Source: Bondarzewia mesenterica
Lineage: Eukaryota; Basidiomycota; Agaricomycetes; Russulales; Bondarzewiaceae
Direction: 5' to 3'
DNA length: 19,634 nucleotides
NCBI GenBank assembly: GCA_004802705.1
Contig: SGPL01000597.1
Location: 1-19,634, forward strand
Each line of letters begins with the position of its first letter. Position 1 is the first letter of the stretch. Of this stretch, positions 1-9,888 are shown one piece after another. Position numbers and translations under genes: made by a program. The notes beneath the pieces are model-generated. The model did not search any database, had not been told where the DNA came from, and saw only the letters and a program-made list of their open reading frames with translations.

Positions 1-35
1 GTGATGACCCATATCAATATCGAAAATCGTTTTAC

Positions 36-257
36 TTACACAACTTCAGGCCTCACAACCACCTGAGAATTTCTGCGGAACGGCGGAAACCTGAAAAGAC
101 GGTGCTTCCTGAAGTGCCGGAGACTAACTTCGGTAGTAGCAACCATTGCGACCTCCGGACGACTTGTCCATCCCCATTTGCGCGGATTCAATAAGATGGA
201 TGTGGGCTTTATGTTTGGTCCGCTGGTGCTGCCGGTTCCGACGGACAGCCATGTCAA
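36..257 (-). pseudogene. Possible exon fragment ending at a splice donor
   Basis: The minus strand is open for 73 codons, and just before its stop lies a consensus donor GTAAGT (plus bases 34-39). The translation is basic (segment SLRHFRKHRLFRF) and matches no family I know. The diverged copy near 3646-3760 keeps the same donor and the bases before it (GGCCTGAA, TTTGT or GTTGT, then GTAAGT), so this may be a real ancestral exon. The gene would continue leftwards out of the window. It could equally be non-coding repeat sequence. Confidence 0.25.
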
Positions 258-489
258 TACTCTCAGGGGATCTACAATCCCCGGATTGCATCATGTCGGT
301 TTCAGCATCAAACTGAGAATGTTCAAAAGGTTCTCACCAGCTCCGAAGGTCGCGGCAAGAACGTATCATCTCTGGGAGGACACGTTCAGGAGCGAGTTCG
401 TCACAATGCCGTCAGAAATGGCGCCGCTGAAATGGCGCCGCTGAAATGCAGTGTCCACTAGGGCCTGCACCATAGGAGGTTAATCGACA

Positions 490-860
490 CACATCGCGGA
501 CTTTAAGTGCCTAGCTCAACAGCATCAGCCATCTTCACCTCCAAGACACTCAGATAGGGTTGCGAACGGAGCATCAGTCTTGCTCTCATGCAGACTAGCT
601 GTTGCACGAGCATGTGGAGGCGAGCTTACCTTCCATCTATTGCTGTCTCCTTTCGTTGCGTAGAGACTTCGTATCTAAGAATTAAAGACTCAACACTTCA
701 GAGATGGGTTGTCTATTGCAGAACGGCTGTAATGGAAGATATACTCATCTACGTACGACATTCACATACAGAAGGACGATGAACAAGAACGACTGCAGTG
801 AGCGATGTCATCACATATTCATGTTATCACGGTATCCCCACTCTTTCTCCCTCATCGACG
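490..860 (-). pseudogene. Degenerate copy of the 5092-5410 exon block
   Basis: On the minus strand this matches the block at 5092-5410 base by base in patches. Shared parts include the region around the start of the last exon, the ATGGAAGG segment before the terminal exon, and the final GGCTGATRCTG. The reading frame seen in the other copy is broken here by stops and small indels, so this copy is not a working gene. Confidence 0.35.
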
Positions 861-1450
861 TGAGCAAGATGTAGTCATCTGTACCGAACCCTCCTGGTGG
901 AGTTAGAACTTACTTACCACTGCTATATCAACTAGTGTGCAAGTCATGGGATTGAATAGAACCGGGCTTATTGGATAACCATCGGCGCCGCGACACCTGG
1001 ATAGGTGGAATTGGGGAGAGGTGAGGTCTAATACATGACCAAGGCGAACCTACGAGAAAATTTGAAGGTGACTCTGAGGCAGGGTTTGAGAGATTTTGTA
1101 TATGACGTGTCCCATATCACGAAAAATGATTTTGAGCGACGGTGAAGGTTAGATGCAAAATTATAGTCACTACTCCTCAATAAACATTACGAGATTAAAG
1201 GACTCCAGTCGAGTGCGACTATATTAATGCATCTGCTCGTATTACGTTCGCCATTGACCGTCCCTTTCTCAACCTGAGATGCGCATCAGAAGCGAGTGAA
1301 TCACAATATGCAAACGCACCGGTTGCAAGAGCGAAATATCCTCTAGACTGAGGACAAGAACATTACTTCACCCTCTTGAACCTCCAGGCCAGTGGATGCC
1401 GTGTCCGCCATTCTAGTAAGAAGACGGAGAAAATTATTCTGGTCGATTAA

Positions 1451-2126
1451 GGAATGCTGGGTACCTACTCGGAAAACGGCAGTTGTCTCGCTCGTCTGCA
1501 CTCATTTGAAGAAAGCTGAAAATTACGCACCGTTGTTGCATGTTTGAGATATGCTTGAAGTCCTCTACATGTCATTCATAGATTGACTTCGTCGTTGAAG
1601 CAGTGATCGGCTGGCCTCATGAGGAAGTAAGTAGGATCGACTTCCAAGTCGCCGGACAAGAGACTGTGACAGACTCGAAAGTTGTTGGAGCTTCCCGCGG
1701 TGGACGCGCCTTGCGGAGATTGAATTGGATGAAGTTGAGCTCCGACTCGACTCCGGTCACCGTATAGCAATGATCCAACAATGATCGTTGAATATCCTTG
1801 TGGACTGTGCTCAGTGTCTCAGTGTAGGATAGGATCGGAAAATATTACTTGCAATAGCTTCAAGGAAAACGTGATGTTACATTTTCCACTGCGCTCCAGT
1901 ATTTTCCTGGCGCGCTCCTCAGGCTGGACAAGCCAATAACGTGTCTCTCGACTATATTGATTTGTACGGCGTGGCCACAGTCAAGATGGCGTCAAGCAGA
2001 AGACCACTGGTCTGATCAAAAGACTTCGGAATTCCAGAAAACACTACATAATGTTTCAACATTTCAAGAGCATACGAAAGGAACAGAATTGTCAAAAGTA
2101 AATCGTGAAGATCCAGTAAGTATTCC
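1451..2126. other. Intergenic stretch with no supported gene
   Basis: Only short ORFs (about 64 codons or fewer) occur and none shows a recognisable motif. The part next to 2126 is the likely 3' untranslated region of the minus-strand nuclease gene. A minus-strand frame at about 1610-1750 is fairly open and GC-rich, but there is nothing to identify it. Confidence 0.4.
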
Positions 2127-3359
2127 TCAATTGACCGAGACAATCTTCGCCATCTTTCCGATCACGGTAGACGCAGCCTCATCGATCGCTCCGGAGGATT
2201 TGGCGGCATCGGTGGCATTCTTGTCCTCTGTCCAAATAGTGTTCCCGGCTTTGAACAGCTCCGCACCAACCAAGGCCGTCCACTTGGTACCGTCATCCGT
2301 CGTGACCGTCGTGACATTTGCTTGCCCAAGCTTTGGGAGCTCATTGTCAATGCGTCGGCTGCGGGCCGGGCAGAAGTTGCTGTCTGGAGCGGAGCGCGCT
2401 TGGTAGTAGGCCGAAGGTGGGTTAAAGTTACCCTGAGATGTAAAAGTGTCAGCCTGGTCTGATCTTCTCTTTAGAAATTGGGTGGATTGCTCGCCTCGAC
2501 CGGACAGTTCGCATTTGGATTGGCCATCACGTTCGTGCAGAAAGCAGTAGTCCCCGAGATACTGACGCCTGTCAAAGAAATCTGTCACCTTCTCCAACTA
2601 AAGACTACAACGCGAACCAACCGCTGCAAAAAATGGCATAGGGTACGTCAGCAAACAGATATGTTCATACATCACACTAGAACTGACAATTGAGCCCCGT
2701 TTACAAGATTATTTTGAACGTAAAAGTTCCTCAAGGCAGTTCCGGCACCTGTTCAAACCATTGGCAAAGACAAACTCAGAGCAGGTAAGACTACTTGCCG
2801 CTATTCTGGCCTGCATTTGTGCAGTGCGTCACACCAGACTGGTATAGGTCGCTCTGCATTCCAGGATATCCGGCAGGAAAGCACTGAATTGTACAACTTT
2901 TAGAAACTGCAAAGCTGGAATAAAAGATCAAGCCTACGCCGAGGCCTCCGTCATAGCTGTACATAGAATTGCATAAAAGGCATCTGCAGAAAAATTTGCT
3001 CGAAGTACATACGTGGACGCATATGGGAACTCGTCGCATGACAGGCCAGTCGTGTTGGTGGCGCAGTGGTTGCTGTTCACGCATCCAATGGCAGCTCTTC
3101 GATAGTTGGCTGTTGTTGTCTGCGAAGATGGATTTGGCATAGTGGTGCCGGAATTGGGGTCGTAGTGCAGTGCATGGCCTGTCACACCGCCGCAGAACAT
3201 GGCAAAGCACGTTGTGTCGCACACATCTGGGTACAAGGCGCAACTGAGGCCAAAGTTCTGCGAACTAACGAATACAGGCGTAAGAGACAGGGAGATGAGT
3301 ACAGCGGAGAGAGTGAGCATGGCAAGCAGACTGGATTTGTCGCTGGCATCTAACCTCAA
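2127..3359 (-). CDS. Secreted NucA/NucB-type deoxyribonuclease-like protein, six exons
   Basis: The proposed exons on the minus strand are 3359-3013, 2956-2938, 2883-2835, 2748-2678, 2581-2495 and 2432-2127. Together they make 879 bases, or 292 residues and a stop. The N terminus is a signal peptide: a short charged start, then the hydrophobic run LLAMLTLSAVLISLSL. The mature part has the order expected for the NucA/NucB fold: YRRAAIGC, then CDEFPYAST followed by YDGG across two junctions, CFPAG, QSDLYQSG, and ALRNFYVQNNLVNG. CDE(Y/F)P(F/Y)AS with a following GG is the family signature. Such proteins are secreted DNases. Introns of 56, 54, 86, 96 and 62 bases fit a basidiomycete. Two are weak. 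The fourth has an alternative 54-base form ending at 2624, but that runs into a stop. The fifth needs a GC donor (2494-2493). I recognise no family in the last exon (about 100 residues). The gene assignment is fairly sure, the exact 3' structure less so. Confidence 0.62.
2884..2937 (-). other. Intron 2 of the nuclease gene
   Basis: The intron begins GTAGGC and ends AATTCAG, 54 bases. It leaves a 19-base exon upstream and joins GGLG in phase to CFPAG, where the family has a Cys-Val-Pro type motif. The region also reads through without a stop, so the splice rests on the family match and the typical length. Confidence 0.55.
2957..3012 (-). other. Intron 1 of the nuclease gene
   Basis: The intron begins GTATGT and ends TGTACAG, 56 bases. 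Splicing joins codons to give CDEFPYAST followed by YDGG, which matches the family motif. Reading through instead gives an unrelated tail and a stop. Confidence 0.7.
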
Positions 3360-3640
3360 TCCAACGCATTCTTATATCGGTCAAGACTCAAAGGCACAGA
3401 TGTGGGAAGGTTGACAGCGACCGCCTGACAGCAAAACGTTCGTAAGAGAATACAGATGCCAAAATCTTTCAAAAGAAGCATATGACGACCCCACATCCAT
3501 AAAACAACGGCGTTTCCTCGAAATTGGGGTAGTTCTTGAAGGTCTTGTATATGTGCTCAATGGACCAGAATACCGGTTCTTCCAAAGAGCCACAGCAGCT
3601 AGTCTCCCAAACGCAGATTTGTGCATACATATCCAAAATT
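3360..3640. promoter_or_regulatory. Upstream region of the nuclease gene
   Basis: This stretch lies between the start codon of the minus-strand nuclease gene and the second copy of the segmental duplication. It must hold the promoter of that gene. I see no clear TATA box or defined factor site, and the short ORFs have no recognisable motif. Confidence 0.3.
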
Positions 3641-3824
3641 GTTCCACTTACACAAATTCAGGCCTCGCAGTTACAACCACCCGAGAGCTGTTCTACTGAT
3701 TCTGCGTCCGGCTCCACGTTCCGCAGACGTGCCAGCCAATCGGCCCCAGACCTGTGCTAAAAAGATATCTCAGGCCATTCATATTATTGCAGTTATCCAA
3801 TACGTACGTCAACAGCGCTTGACC

Positions 3825-4403
3825 ATGGCCAACTCGCCATCTCTAGAGTTCTCCGGAGGCAGGCAGGCACTGCCGCGAGCAAATCCCCCCATCTGCATCC
3901 TCAGCAACTCTGAGGAACTCGGAGACAACAAGTTTAATAAATTTGTCCATACCTTCACGACCACGTCCGCGGTCCAACCCGTTGCCATCATCACGTTCAT
4001 CATGACCCGCCCGACGCGCTCGCTCTCCACTTCGCAAGACCTCATCCCTTACCACTTCGAAACAAAGCAGCCAAACACGCCAGTGTATCCGATGCTAGCC
4101 TTCGATAAACGGAGCGGAGAAGATGGGACGGTGCTGTTCGCGGCGCCCGTCCCGCCCAATGACGAACTTGAGCTCAGCGACGACGAGGAAGAGGGTGAAA
4201 GCGCGGCCTCCGCCGCGGCTGACTCGAGCATCATACATTGCCGTGTCGTCACGGAATGGGTCAATGCGCTCGCTGCGAACGTGGCCATGGGACACCAATA
4301 CACCAATACCAAGATCTGCTGCGTCGTCAGCATTACCTATGTGATACCTCGGTTAACGGTCCTCTCCATCAGTACGTCCAATGTGCCAGAGACGGTGTGT
4401 TAA
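3825..4403 (+). CDS. Hypothetical protein, 192 residues, acidic middle
   Basis: The ATG at 3825 sits in a good start context (ACCATGG) and opens 192 codons to the TAA at 4401-4403 without an intron. The upstream part of the same open frame (from 3621) lacks a better start. The codons are GC-rich in the third position through most of the ORF, unlike the AT-richer flanks, which favours real coding. The product has a mixed N-terminal half, then the acidic stretch ELELSDDEEEGES, then an Ala-rich part and a Cys pair near the C terminus. There is no signal peptide, membrane segment or motif I can name. The last 30 or so codons look less coding and may hide a splice site. It lies in an insertion relative to the other copy of the duplication. 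Confidence 0.4.
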   Translation: MANSPSLEFSGGRQALPRANPPICILSNSEELGDNKFNKFVHTFTTTSAVQPVAIITFIMTRPTRSLSTSQDLIPYHFETKQPNTPVYPMLAFDKRSGEDGTVLFAAPVPPNDELELSDDEEEGESAASAAADSSIIHCRVVTEWVNALAANVAMGHQYTNTKICCVVSITYVIPRLTVLSISTSNVPETVC

Positions 4404-5039
4404 TGGGTTCCCTCGACCATCTCAGGCTTAAGATTGGATATGAGGTGACCAAACACATAATCAGTGAATCATACCAGTGCGATTGATTGTACTAGACTTC
4501 CAGCTTGAGATCTGCTAGTGGGCCGTGCACAGGGCTTGTGTGTAACACCACGCTATGGGTTTTGCCTGGTCTTGCAGCTCGCCAAGTCGAAGACCAAATT
4601 TTGGCAAATTGTGCCAACATGTACTACGATTATCATGTTGATCATATGTTAGTCGGATTGCTTGCTGCCACTGTGGCTCGAAATATACACTACCGCGAGA
4701 GTAGCGCCAGTCTATACCTCCGGCTGACTGCCATCTCTCCGTCCGCCACTCGCACTCGCGAATGACCGAGATTTGCACGTTCAGTGAAAAGTTGGAGGAG
4801 AGAGCCGAGGACTTACTTGTCCGGCCCGCTTGTACCACCTATCGTCTCAAAAGGACAGATACGTCAATATCTCTAGGCAAACTGCAATCCCCGGAGTGTG
4901 CGTCGTGCAAGTCTGAGTACCGGATGGTAGAGCTTCTTTCCCCAGAGGTTTGCGGTGATAAAGGGTCACTTTGGAAAGAGAATCACAACACCTTCACGGA
5001 AGGCTATCTCGCAATACCGTCAGATGCGCACGTGCTCTG
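4404..5039. other. Stretch without a supported gene
   Basis: Overlapping open frames exist on both strands (about 86-107 codons), but they shadow each other at 4505-4838 and none has a start context, splice sites or motif that would single it out. I see no RNA gene. Confidence 0.35.
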
Positions 5040-5091
5040 CTGCACTGCACGATAACAAGTCAGTCGACAGCTTCAACTGACTAACTCACCA

Positions 5092-5496
5092 GTATCAGCC
5101 TTCTTTGTCTTCAAGGCAGTCAGAGTAAGTCACATCAGCTGATGCAGCAGCCTGTGGGGCCGAGGAAACCTTCCATACAATGTCCTTCACGCTGTAGTAA
5201 CTTCCTCTGAGAAATACGAGGCTCCAGTCATGAAGTACTGTTTGTCGCAGACTGTTGAAGAACAGCTGGAATGGAAACATACTCACCTGCACACCGCACA
5301 CGGCATTTACATAAAGAAGGGCGATGGAAAGGAGAGAATTATTGATGAGGTCACAACTTACACGTTCTCCACTGTGTCTCCACTTTTTCGCCCTCGTCAA
5401 CGTGAGCTACCGGACCTAGCTGACGGAGGTCAATTGCCGCTCTGGTTCATCACGAAATTTAACGGAAGGCCACTCGACTGCGTACAGGTGAGATAA
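5092..5496 (-). pseudogene. Minus-strand exon block of an unidentified gene
   Basis: On the minus strand an intron-like segment begins GTGAGT at 5287 and ends TTCAACAG at 5251 (too short to be sure), with open sequence on both sides. The frame ends ADVTYSDCLEDKEG and a TGA at 5095. A further GTGAGT lies just beyond the stop at about 5089, so the stop may itself be close to a splice site. The upstream part contains a hydrophobic stretch (LLSIALLYVNAVCG). I cannot assign a family. A degenerate copy is at 490-860, which supports this being a duplicated gene and not random sequence. Confidence 0.3.
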
Positions 5497-5693
5497 AACA
5501 CATGACCGGGGTTAGAGCTATGAGAAAGCGAGACTGACGATACCTGACCGTAGCATCAGACCATTGACCCTTGCTCCTCAACGAGACACGCTTAGCCGAA
5601 ATATTCCTGAATTGTAGGGGATTGTCGTGAATGAGAGTCAGAAAGGGTCTGCGGGATGTGAGTGTCTAGAACAATGAAATTTTGGCGACACTG

Positions 5694-5960
5694 TCAGGAA
5701 GAAAGAAGATTATCAGTATTACTCGTGGGCTTTCCAGTTGAATGTAAAAAGGGCGGTGCATCAGCAAGTAATGCATCCGTCGTATGACCGAACCGTTTCA
5801 GGAGATTGAATATCGGAAGCGGGTATATCACAGACGCATCGTCTGTGAGTATCTGTATATCGTAAGAACGATTGTCTTCTGTGTGTGCAAAGGAGACTAT
5901 GTATATCGTACGTCTACGGCCATCGGGTACTGTACTTACTGCCGCCCTGCTGGACAATGA
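5694..5960 (-). pseudogene. Exon-like open frame upstream of the 5092 block
   Basis: The minus strand is open from about 5957 to 5694 (87 codons). A GTAAGT donor lies near 5942, and a typical 61-base intron ending CACACAG can be drawn, so the open part at about 5881-5697 could be an exon. The product includes the run DDASVIYPLPIFNLLKRF. It may belong to the same gene as the block at 5092-5496, but the sequence between them has no clean frame. I do not recognise it. Confidence 0.25.
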
Positions 5961-6455
5961 TTCTGAGAGGAAACAAGAAAACGTCAGGACATACCGAAAA
6001 AAGGATTTATGACCTGAGGCCTGCTATACAGCAAATAGCACCTTCGCTGTCATGTCGAAGGTTCACTGGCCCAGCCAGACGTGCTGTTCCACGCACATAG
6101 AAACCACGCCCACTCAGGGAAACTTGAGGGGAAGGCCTGGGAAGGCCAACAATATTTCGAGTACTCTAAATTCAGAATATTGATACTGAATCAATTCAGA
6201 TTCGGACGAAGAAAACTTGAAACGACGAATTTAGCCCAAATCTACCCAAATATCTGGCCAATCGCGCTTGTGGCTGAACATCCTCTTGTTTGATCAGCTC
6301 GTCCCCAATCCAACTCTCTGCTGTTTTGCACTAATAACGTCTCTTATCGTTCTTAGGAGCACATCCACTGCTACGCGCACTGTTTTCTAAGTAAGTGGCC
6401 AAGGTTGCCAGAGCTTTTCAAGTTCTGACATGATCATGCTTTTATTCGTGAAGCC
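5961..6455. promoter_or_regulatory. Upstream region of the MYND gene
   Basis: No gene is supported here. The stretch must hold the promoter and 5' leader of the MYND gene starting at 6456. An AT-rich part at about 6150-6250 has a small perfect inverted repeat (ATTCAG and CTGAAT). A donor-like GTAAGT at 6391-6396 could mark a leader intron, but no matching acceptor is convincing. Confidence 0.25.
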
Positions 6456-6632
6456 ATGCCAGGTCCAGGTCAGAAGAGAAAACCTAAAGCCAGGGGCAGC
6501 GCATCTCCCAACAATGCAAGCTCGAATAAAACGTCTGGACACATTCATCCACAGGCTTTTCTGGATAGCGTTTATCATGCCGAGGGGTGGTCAAGTGTGT
6601 AGATATCTTGGGTGCTTTGCTCCATCTACCTG

Positions 6633-6858
6633 GTATGTCGCGCCATCTTGTTCATGCAGTGAATTGGCTTTTCGTAAGGACTCTGGAGCTACATTCGTAT
6701 GTGCTACGGTTGGTGCACTGAATCGCCTGTCTAAAACCAGGCAAAACAGTGCCTCGACTGCCGCATGTGCCTTTGGTACAACCACTACCGTAGCCTCGAG
6801 ATCTCGAATATCATATGCATGGCACAGACTATGGCGACGACTTGACGTTTGTCGACAG
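6633..6858 (+). other. Intron 1 of the MYND gene, unusually long
   Basis: It begins GTATGT and ends GTCGACAG. The join gives LHLPD then MDTRSGLKK, which is the expected order in this protein group. At 226 bases it is about four times the usual length in this window, so it may hold an inserted or decayed segment. Confidence 0.55.
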
Positions 6859-7044
6859 ACATGGACACCCGCAGCGGACTGAAGAAGATACACAAGAACT
6901 TCGACCAGATCTCCAACAAACTAAACGACCTCTACTCCTTTGCACACAGCACCCAGCACGATCATGTTGCTGGAGCCGTCATCGCCACATATGCCAAGTT
7001 GTGTGCAGACTCGATTATGAGAAATTGTATTTTCCGCGAAGCTA

Positions 7045-7098
7045 GTACGTATTTCTAAATACGTGCGAAAATCCTTCGTCAACGCTTTCGGTCGCCAG
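7045..7098 (+). other. Intron 2 of the MYND gene
   Basis: It begins GTACGT and ends TCGCCAG, 54 bases, and it joins IFREA in phase to FLNMVIP. Confidence 0.75.
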
Positions 7099-8435
7099 AT
7101 TTCTTGAACATGGTCATACCCATGCTGGACAATCCTGTTTGCTGTCATATAACTCTTCAGGCACTTACTTCTGCCACTCATCATGGTGGACGCGAAGTCC
7201 GCTCAGAGATCGCGAAGAAAACCCCGGTCCTTTTGCAGCTCCTTGATGAAAACCCGGATGACATCAAAGCCGCAGAGCTAGCAATCACCGTAATTTCTCA
7301 CAGCGTCGCTTGCGTAACAAATAACGAAGAACTTCCCGATCCAAAGTTGCTCAAGATCGTCGACGTCCCGCGCTTGATTCGCACAATGCTCGCTTTCGTC
7401 CGCAAACTGCACTCGACCATCTTGCTCTTCGACCACACTCTGGAGTTTCTTTCATCTGCATCACACCATTGTTATAAACAATACCAGGCGAATCCGAGCG
7501 CAATTAATTTGCTCGTTGCGTGCATGTGCAATATCGACATCCGCACGCGGGCTGCAGGTCTCTCCGGCATTCTGCATCTTTACATTCTGGATTCGGAGAA
7601 AGAAATTACGGTGATGGATCCAACGAAGTACATCGATGCCGTCAGACAGCGCTGGCCCGATCATCTCACCGACGTGTTGATGGACTACGGCATGATGAGA
7701 ACCGAGACATTTATCCTCTTAGGCACTATGCGCGACTTCCAGAAGGCGATGATGCAGATCGTGCAAGATCACGATTTCTACGGCCTTGGTCTCAAGCTCG
7801 CAGAATACATCATGCGGACGGAGTTTTCGGTTTCTCAAGGAGCGTGGCAGGTACAAGATCCTCGCACGGGCAAAATGACGATAGACAGCATGGGTTTACT
7901 CTTCACGATGTGGGTAGACGCATTGCCGCATTGTGCCAAGGCGTTGCGCGTTCGAGGTTCGCCTGGAGAGCTGGACAAGGCCGATATCATTGACCTCAAG
8001 TTCTTGATCACTAAGAGTCGCCATGCCGATGCCCGCGCCATGGCGAGCAAGTGCATTGAGCGTAGTTCCCGTGTTGGGTTCTTCTACTACGTGCTCACAT
8101 TGGGTGCTGAGCGCTGATCTTCCAGACCGCCTGCGGGCCGCGAAAAAGGGACTAAAGTGCCCGGACCTGACTTACTACGTCCGATTTGGCCTGCTCTATA
8201 GGGCAGCAGAGCATGCGATGAACTTGGCGCTGGCCAAGTTGGACGATGCCATGCTTTCGGGTAAAAACTTGGAGGAAGGATTTGCGTTTGCGATGACTGC
8301 GTTGGAGGATTTCAAGACCTTCATCCAGGAAGCGCCCCTGACACGCGCAATATGAAGAGCCTGATTTATATGCACACGCGTTCCGTGCTGCTCGTCAAGG
8401 GACACGAACTCGACGGCGATTTGAAAGAATTGAAG

Positions 8436-8497
8436 GTCCGTGGACAACGGTATGGCACTAGAGTCAGACGCGCTTACTTTGTCTCGCTTTGCAACAG
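8436..8497 (+). other. Intron 3 of the MYND gene
   Basis: It begins GTCCGT and ends GCAACAG, 62 bases. It joins GDLKELK to EAKAKLKLADNIADF in phase. The donor is weak but the join restores the frame used by the MYND finger. Confidence 0.6.
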
Positions 8498-8880
8498 GAA
8501 GCAAAGGCGAAATTGAAGCTTGCAGACAACATCGCAGACTTTTTAGGGCGTCCAGTAAACAAAACCCAGATGCGAAAGACGTGCACAACAGTTATCGATG
8601 GTATGGAACGGGCATGGAAGGAATGGGGCTCGATAGTCCCCCAATTCGCTCATCACGTCCCTCGCGAGCTGTCTGCGGCCCACGCTGAAGTTGACCTTGC
8701 TACATGGCTTGACAAGATCGACATTGAGGACCCGGATGTCCTCGGTGGACATCAGCACGACGAAGACGGGCACTTTACGCACCCCAAGGTCAATCTCAAC
8801 ACCGTGGAGCTATACCGTTGCTCGTGGTGCAGGAATCCCAGTGCAGTCCTGCGGAAGTGTACGGGTTGCGAAAAAACGAA

Positions 8881-9888
8881 GTGAGTTGTCGTTCATTCGT
8901 GTAGGCCTGTTTTCTCGCGACTCCTTCAATGTTCCACCCCAAAAAAATCCTTCCCGATCCTCAATTGAAATTTTCTCTACTTCAGAAACACCAACACCGT
9001 ACCCCGGTACCGTAGTCACGCAAAACGTCTCATGCCGCAACCTCTTCCACGCAAACGCTGGTTGAGAGCATTACTCACTGGTGTCCGAATCAGGCAAAGT
9101 CAAGAGACGGACAACAACACAGAGAACATGAGTGACTTGGTACTCGAATTCTATCCGTGACAGGTCATGGAGCAGAAGGCGAGCGTCAGAAAGAAACTGC
9201 ATCCGAAAAGAACGGAGAGTTCGTGATGAAACTCCGCAAAGGTTGTTTGGAGCTGCGAAACAAAACGCGGCCGTGGCGCGCTCGCCTCCTCAGAAACCGT
9301 TTCCAGTCTCTCTGACATGTCCGAAACGAGCTTATGTTTTGTTACCGGCGAGCGTGGCCCTGCCGAAGCTTATAGTTCTTGTCGTGTGCTCGACCCCTCC
9401 ATCGGCGATGCCGAGGCATGTCCCTTGTCTTAAAAACCAATATTCATCGTTCCAATATCTGAACACCACCAATATAGATCTCGAGACTGAAGAAACTGTG
9501 GGGCACAGATGATATTGCCCTCAACGGCCAAAACAACACCATCCATCGTGAGTGAACAGAGATATTGATGAGGTGATGTGGGGCGTTGATGTTGAGTTCG
9601 AATGGATCCATCTCCTGCGTGGTTACCAGTGCGGGCCGACTGGCGTATCATGTTCGAAGCAGACCGGTGGATTTTTGTTCCCAGCGAGACAGCCTTGAAA
9701 AAGGTCATCAACTACTTGTTGCATCACATGTCGCACCGGCAGAAGCCAACCATGGATGAGGTACCGTACACCCCCGCTCTGGTCCGACTGCTCACCACTT
9801 TTAAAACACATTGCCCTTCATTCAGACAAATCGGTTTTTTGCTCAATTGGAATACATATTTGTGTTAGAAACTGGAATATATGCGTCG
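8881..9888 (+). other. Decayed or non-coding sequence after the MYND gene
   Basis: A good donor (GTGAGT, 8881) is followed by an acceptor-like CTTCAG at about 8985, but the sequence after it does not supply the rest of a MYND finger. Some frames look like coding remnants: a segment at about 9165-9320 containing EFVMKLRKGCLELRNK, and one at 9602-9868 containing WRIMFEADRWIFVP. They are in different frames and separated by stops, so no gene model can be supported. Confidence 0.35.

Larger units (their letters stand above)
1..1450. repeat. Diverged segmental duplication, copy 1
   Basis: This stretch is colinear with about 3640-5720. Matching anchors, read by eye, are 20-75 with 3636-3705 (shared ACTTACACAA and TTCAGGCCTC), about 510-860 with 5092-5410 (shared ACCTTCCAT and CCCTCRTCRACGTGAGC), 1016-1060 with 5485-5530 (shared ACATGACC), 1245-1285 with 5555-5593 (shared CCATTGACC) and about 1420-1450 with 5690-5720. 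Copy 1 lacks most of the sequence that copy 2 has between the first two anchors, about 900 bases including the ORF at 3825. It has about 140 extra bases at 1070-1230. The match is patchy with many indels, so the duplication is old. No intact gene is visible here. Confidence 0.55.
3640..5720. repeat. Diverged segmental duplication, copy 2
   Basis: This is the partner of 1-1450, in the same orientation. It is longer because of about 900 bases between the first two anchors, which include the ORF at 3825-4403. The splice donor ACTTAC (plus strand, 3646-3651) is kept in both copies. The nuclease gene lies between the two copies, so the duplication may once have been a tandem array of a larger unit. 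Confidence 0.5.
6456..8880 (+). pseudogene. MYND zinc-finger protein gene, frameshifted and 3' truncated
   Basis: The exons are 6456-6632, 6859-7044, 7099-8435 and 8498-8880. The start (GCCATGCC) gives a basic N terminus, PGPGQKRKPKARG. The body is a long helical region (segments MDTRSGLKKIHKNFDQ, TLQALTSATHHGG, VRFGLLYRAAEHA) seen N-terminal to MYND fingers in many basidiomycete proteins. The finger begins CSWC (8819-8830) and CTGC (8858-8869), the first two Cys pairs. The frame breaks three times by one base: near 6597 (one base missing before VDILGALLHLP), near 8112-8115 (one extra base, causing the TGA at 8115) and near 8335-8339 (one missing base in a C run). Introns 2 and 3 are 54 and 62 bases; intron 1 is oddly long (226). 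After the donor at 8881 no second half of the finger (Y-C, C-Q, W, H) can be found. MYND fingers bind proteins, and the role of this protein is unknown. Assembly error is possible for each shift. Confidence 0.7.

Noticed and set aside
2791..3243. Minus-strand ORF of 150 codons in another frame of the nuclease gene
   Set aside because: Its end is exon 2 and exon 3 of the nuclease read through the introns; the start lies in the wrong frame of exon 1.
4505..4838. Overlapping ORFs on both strands (86 and 107 codons)
   Set aside because: They shadow each other, lack motifs and splice sites, and lie in the degenerate part of the duplication.
6750..6850. Cys-rich frame inside MYND intron 1 (CLDCRMC), looking like a finger
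   Set aside because: It ends in a stop, has no acceptor or donor in phase and does not match MYND spacing.
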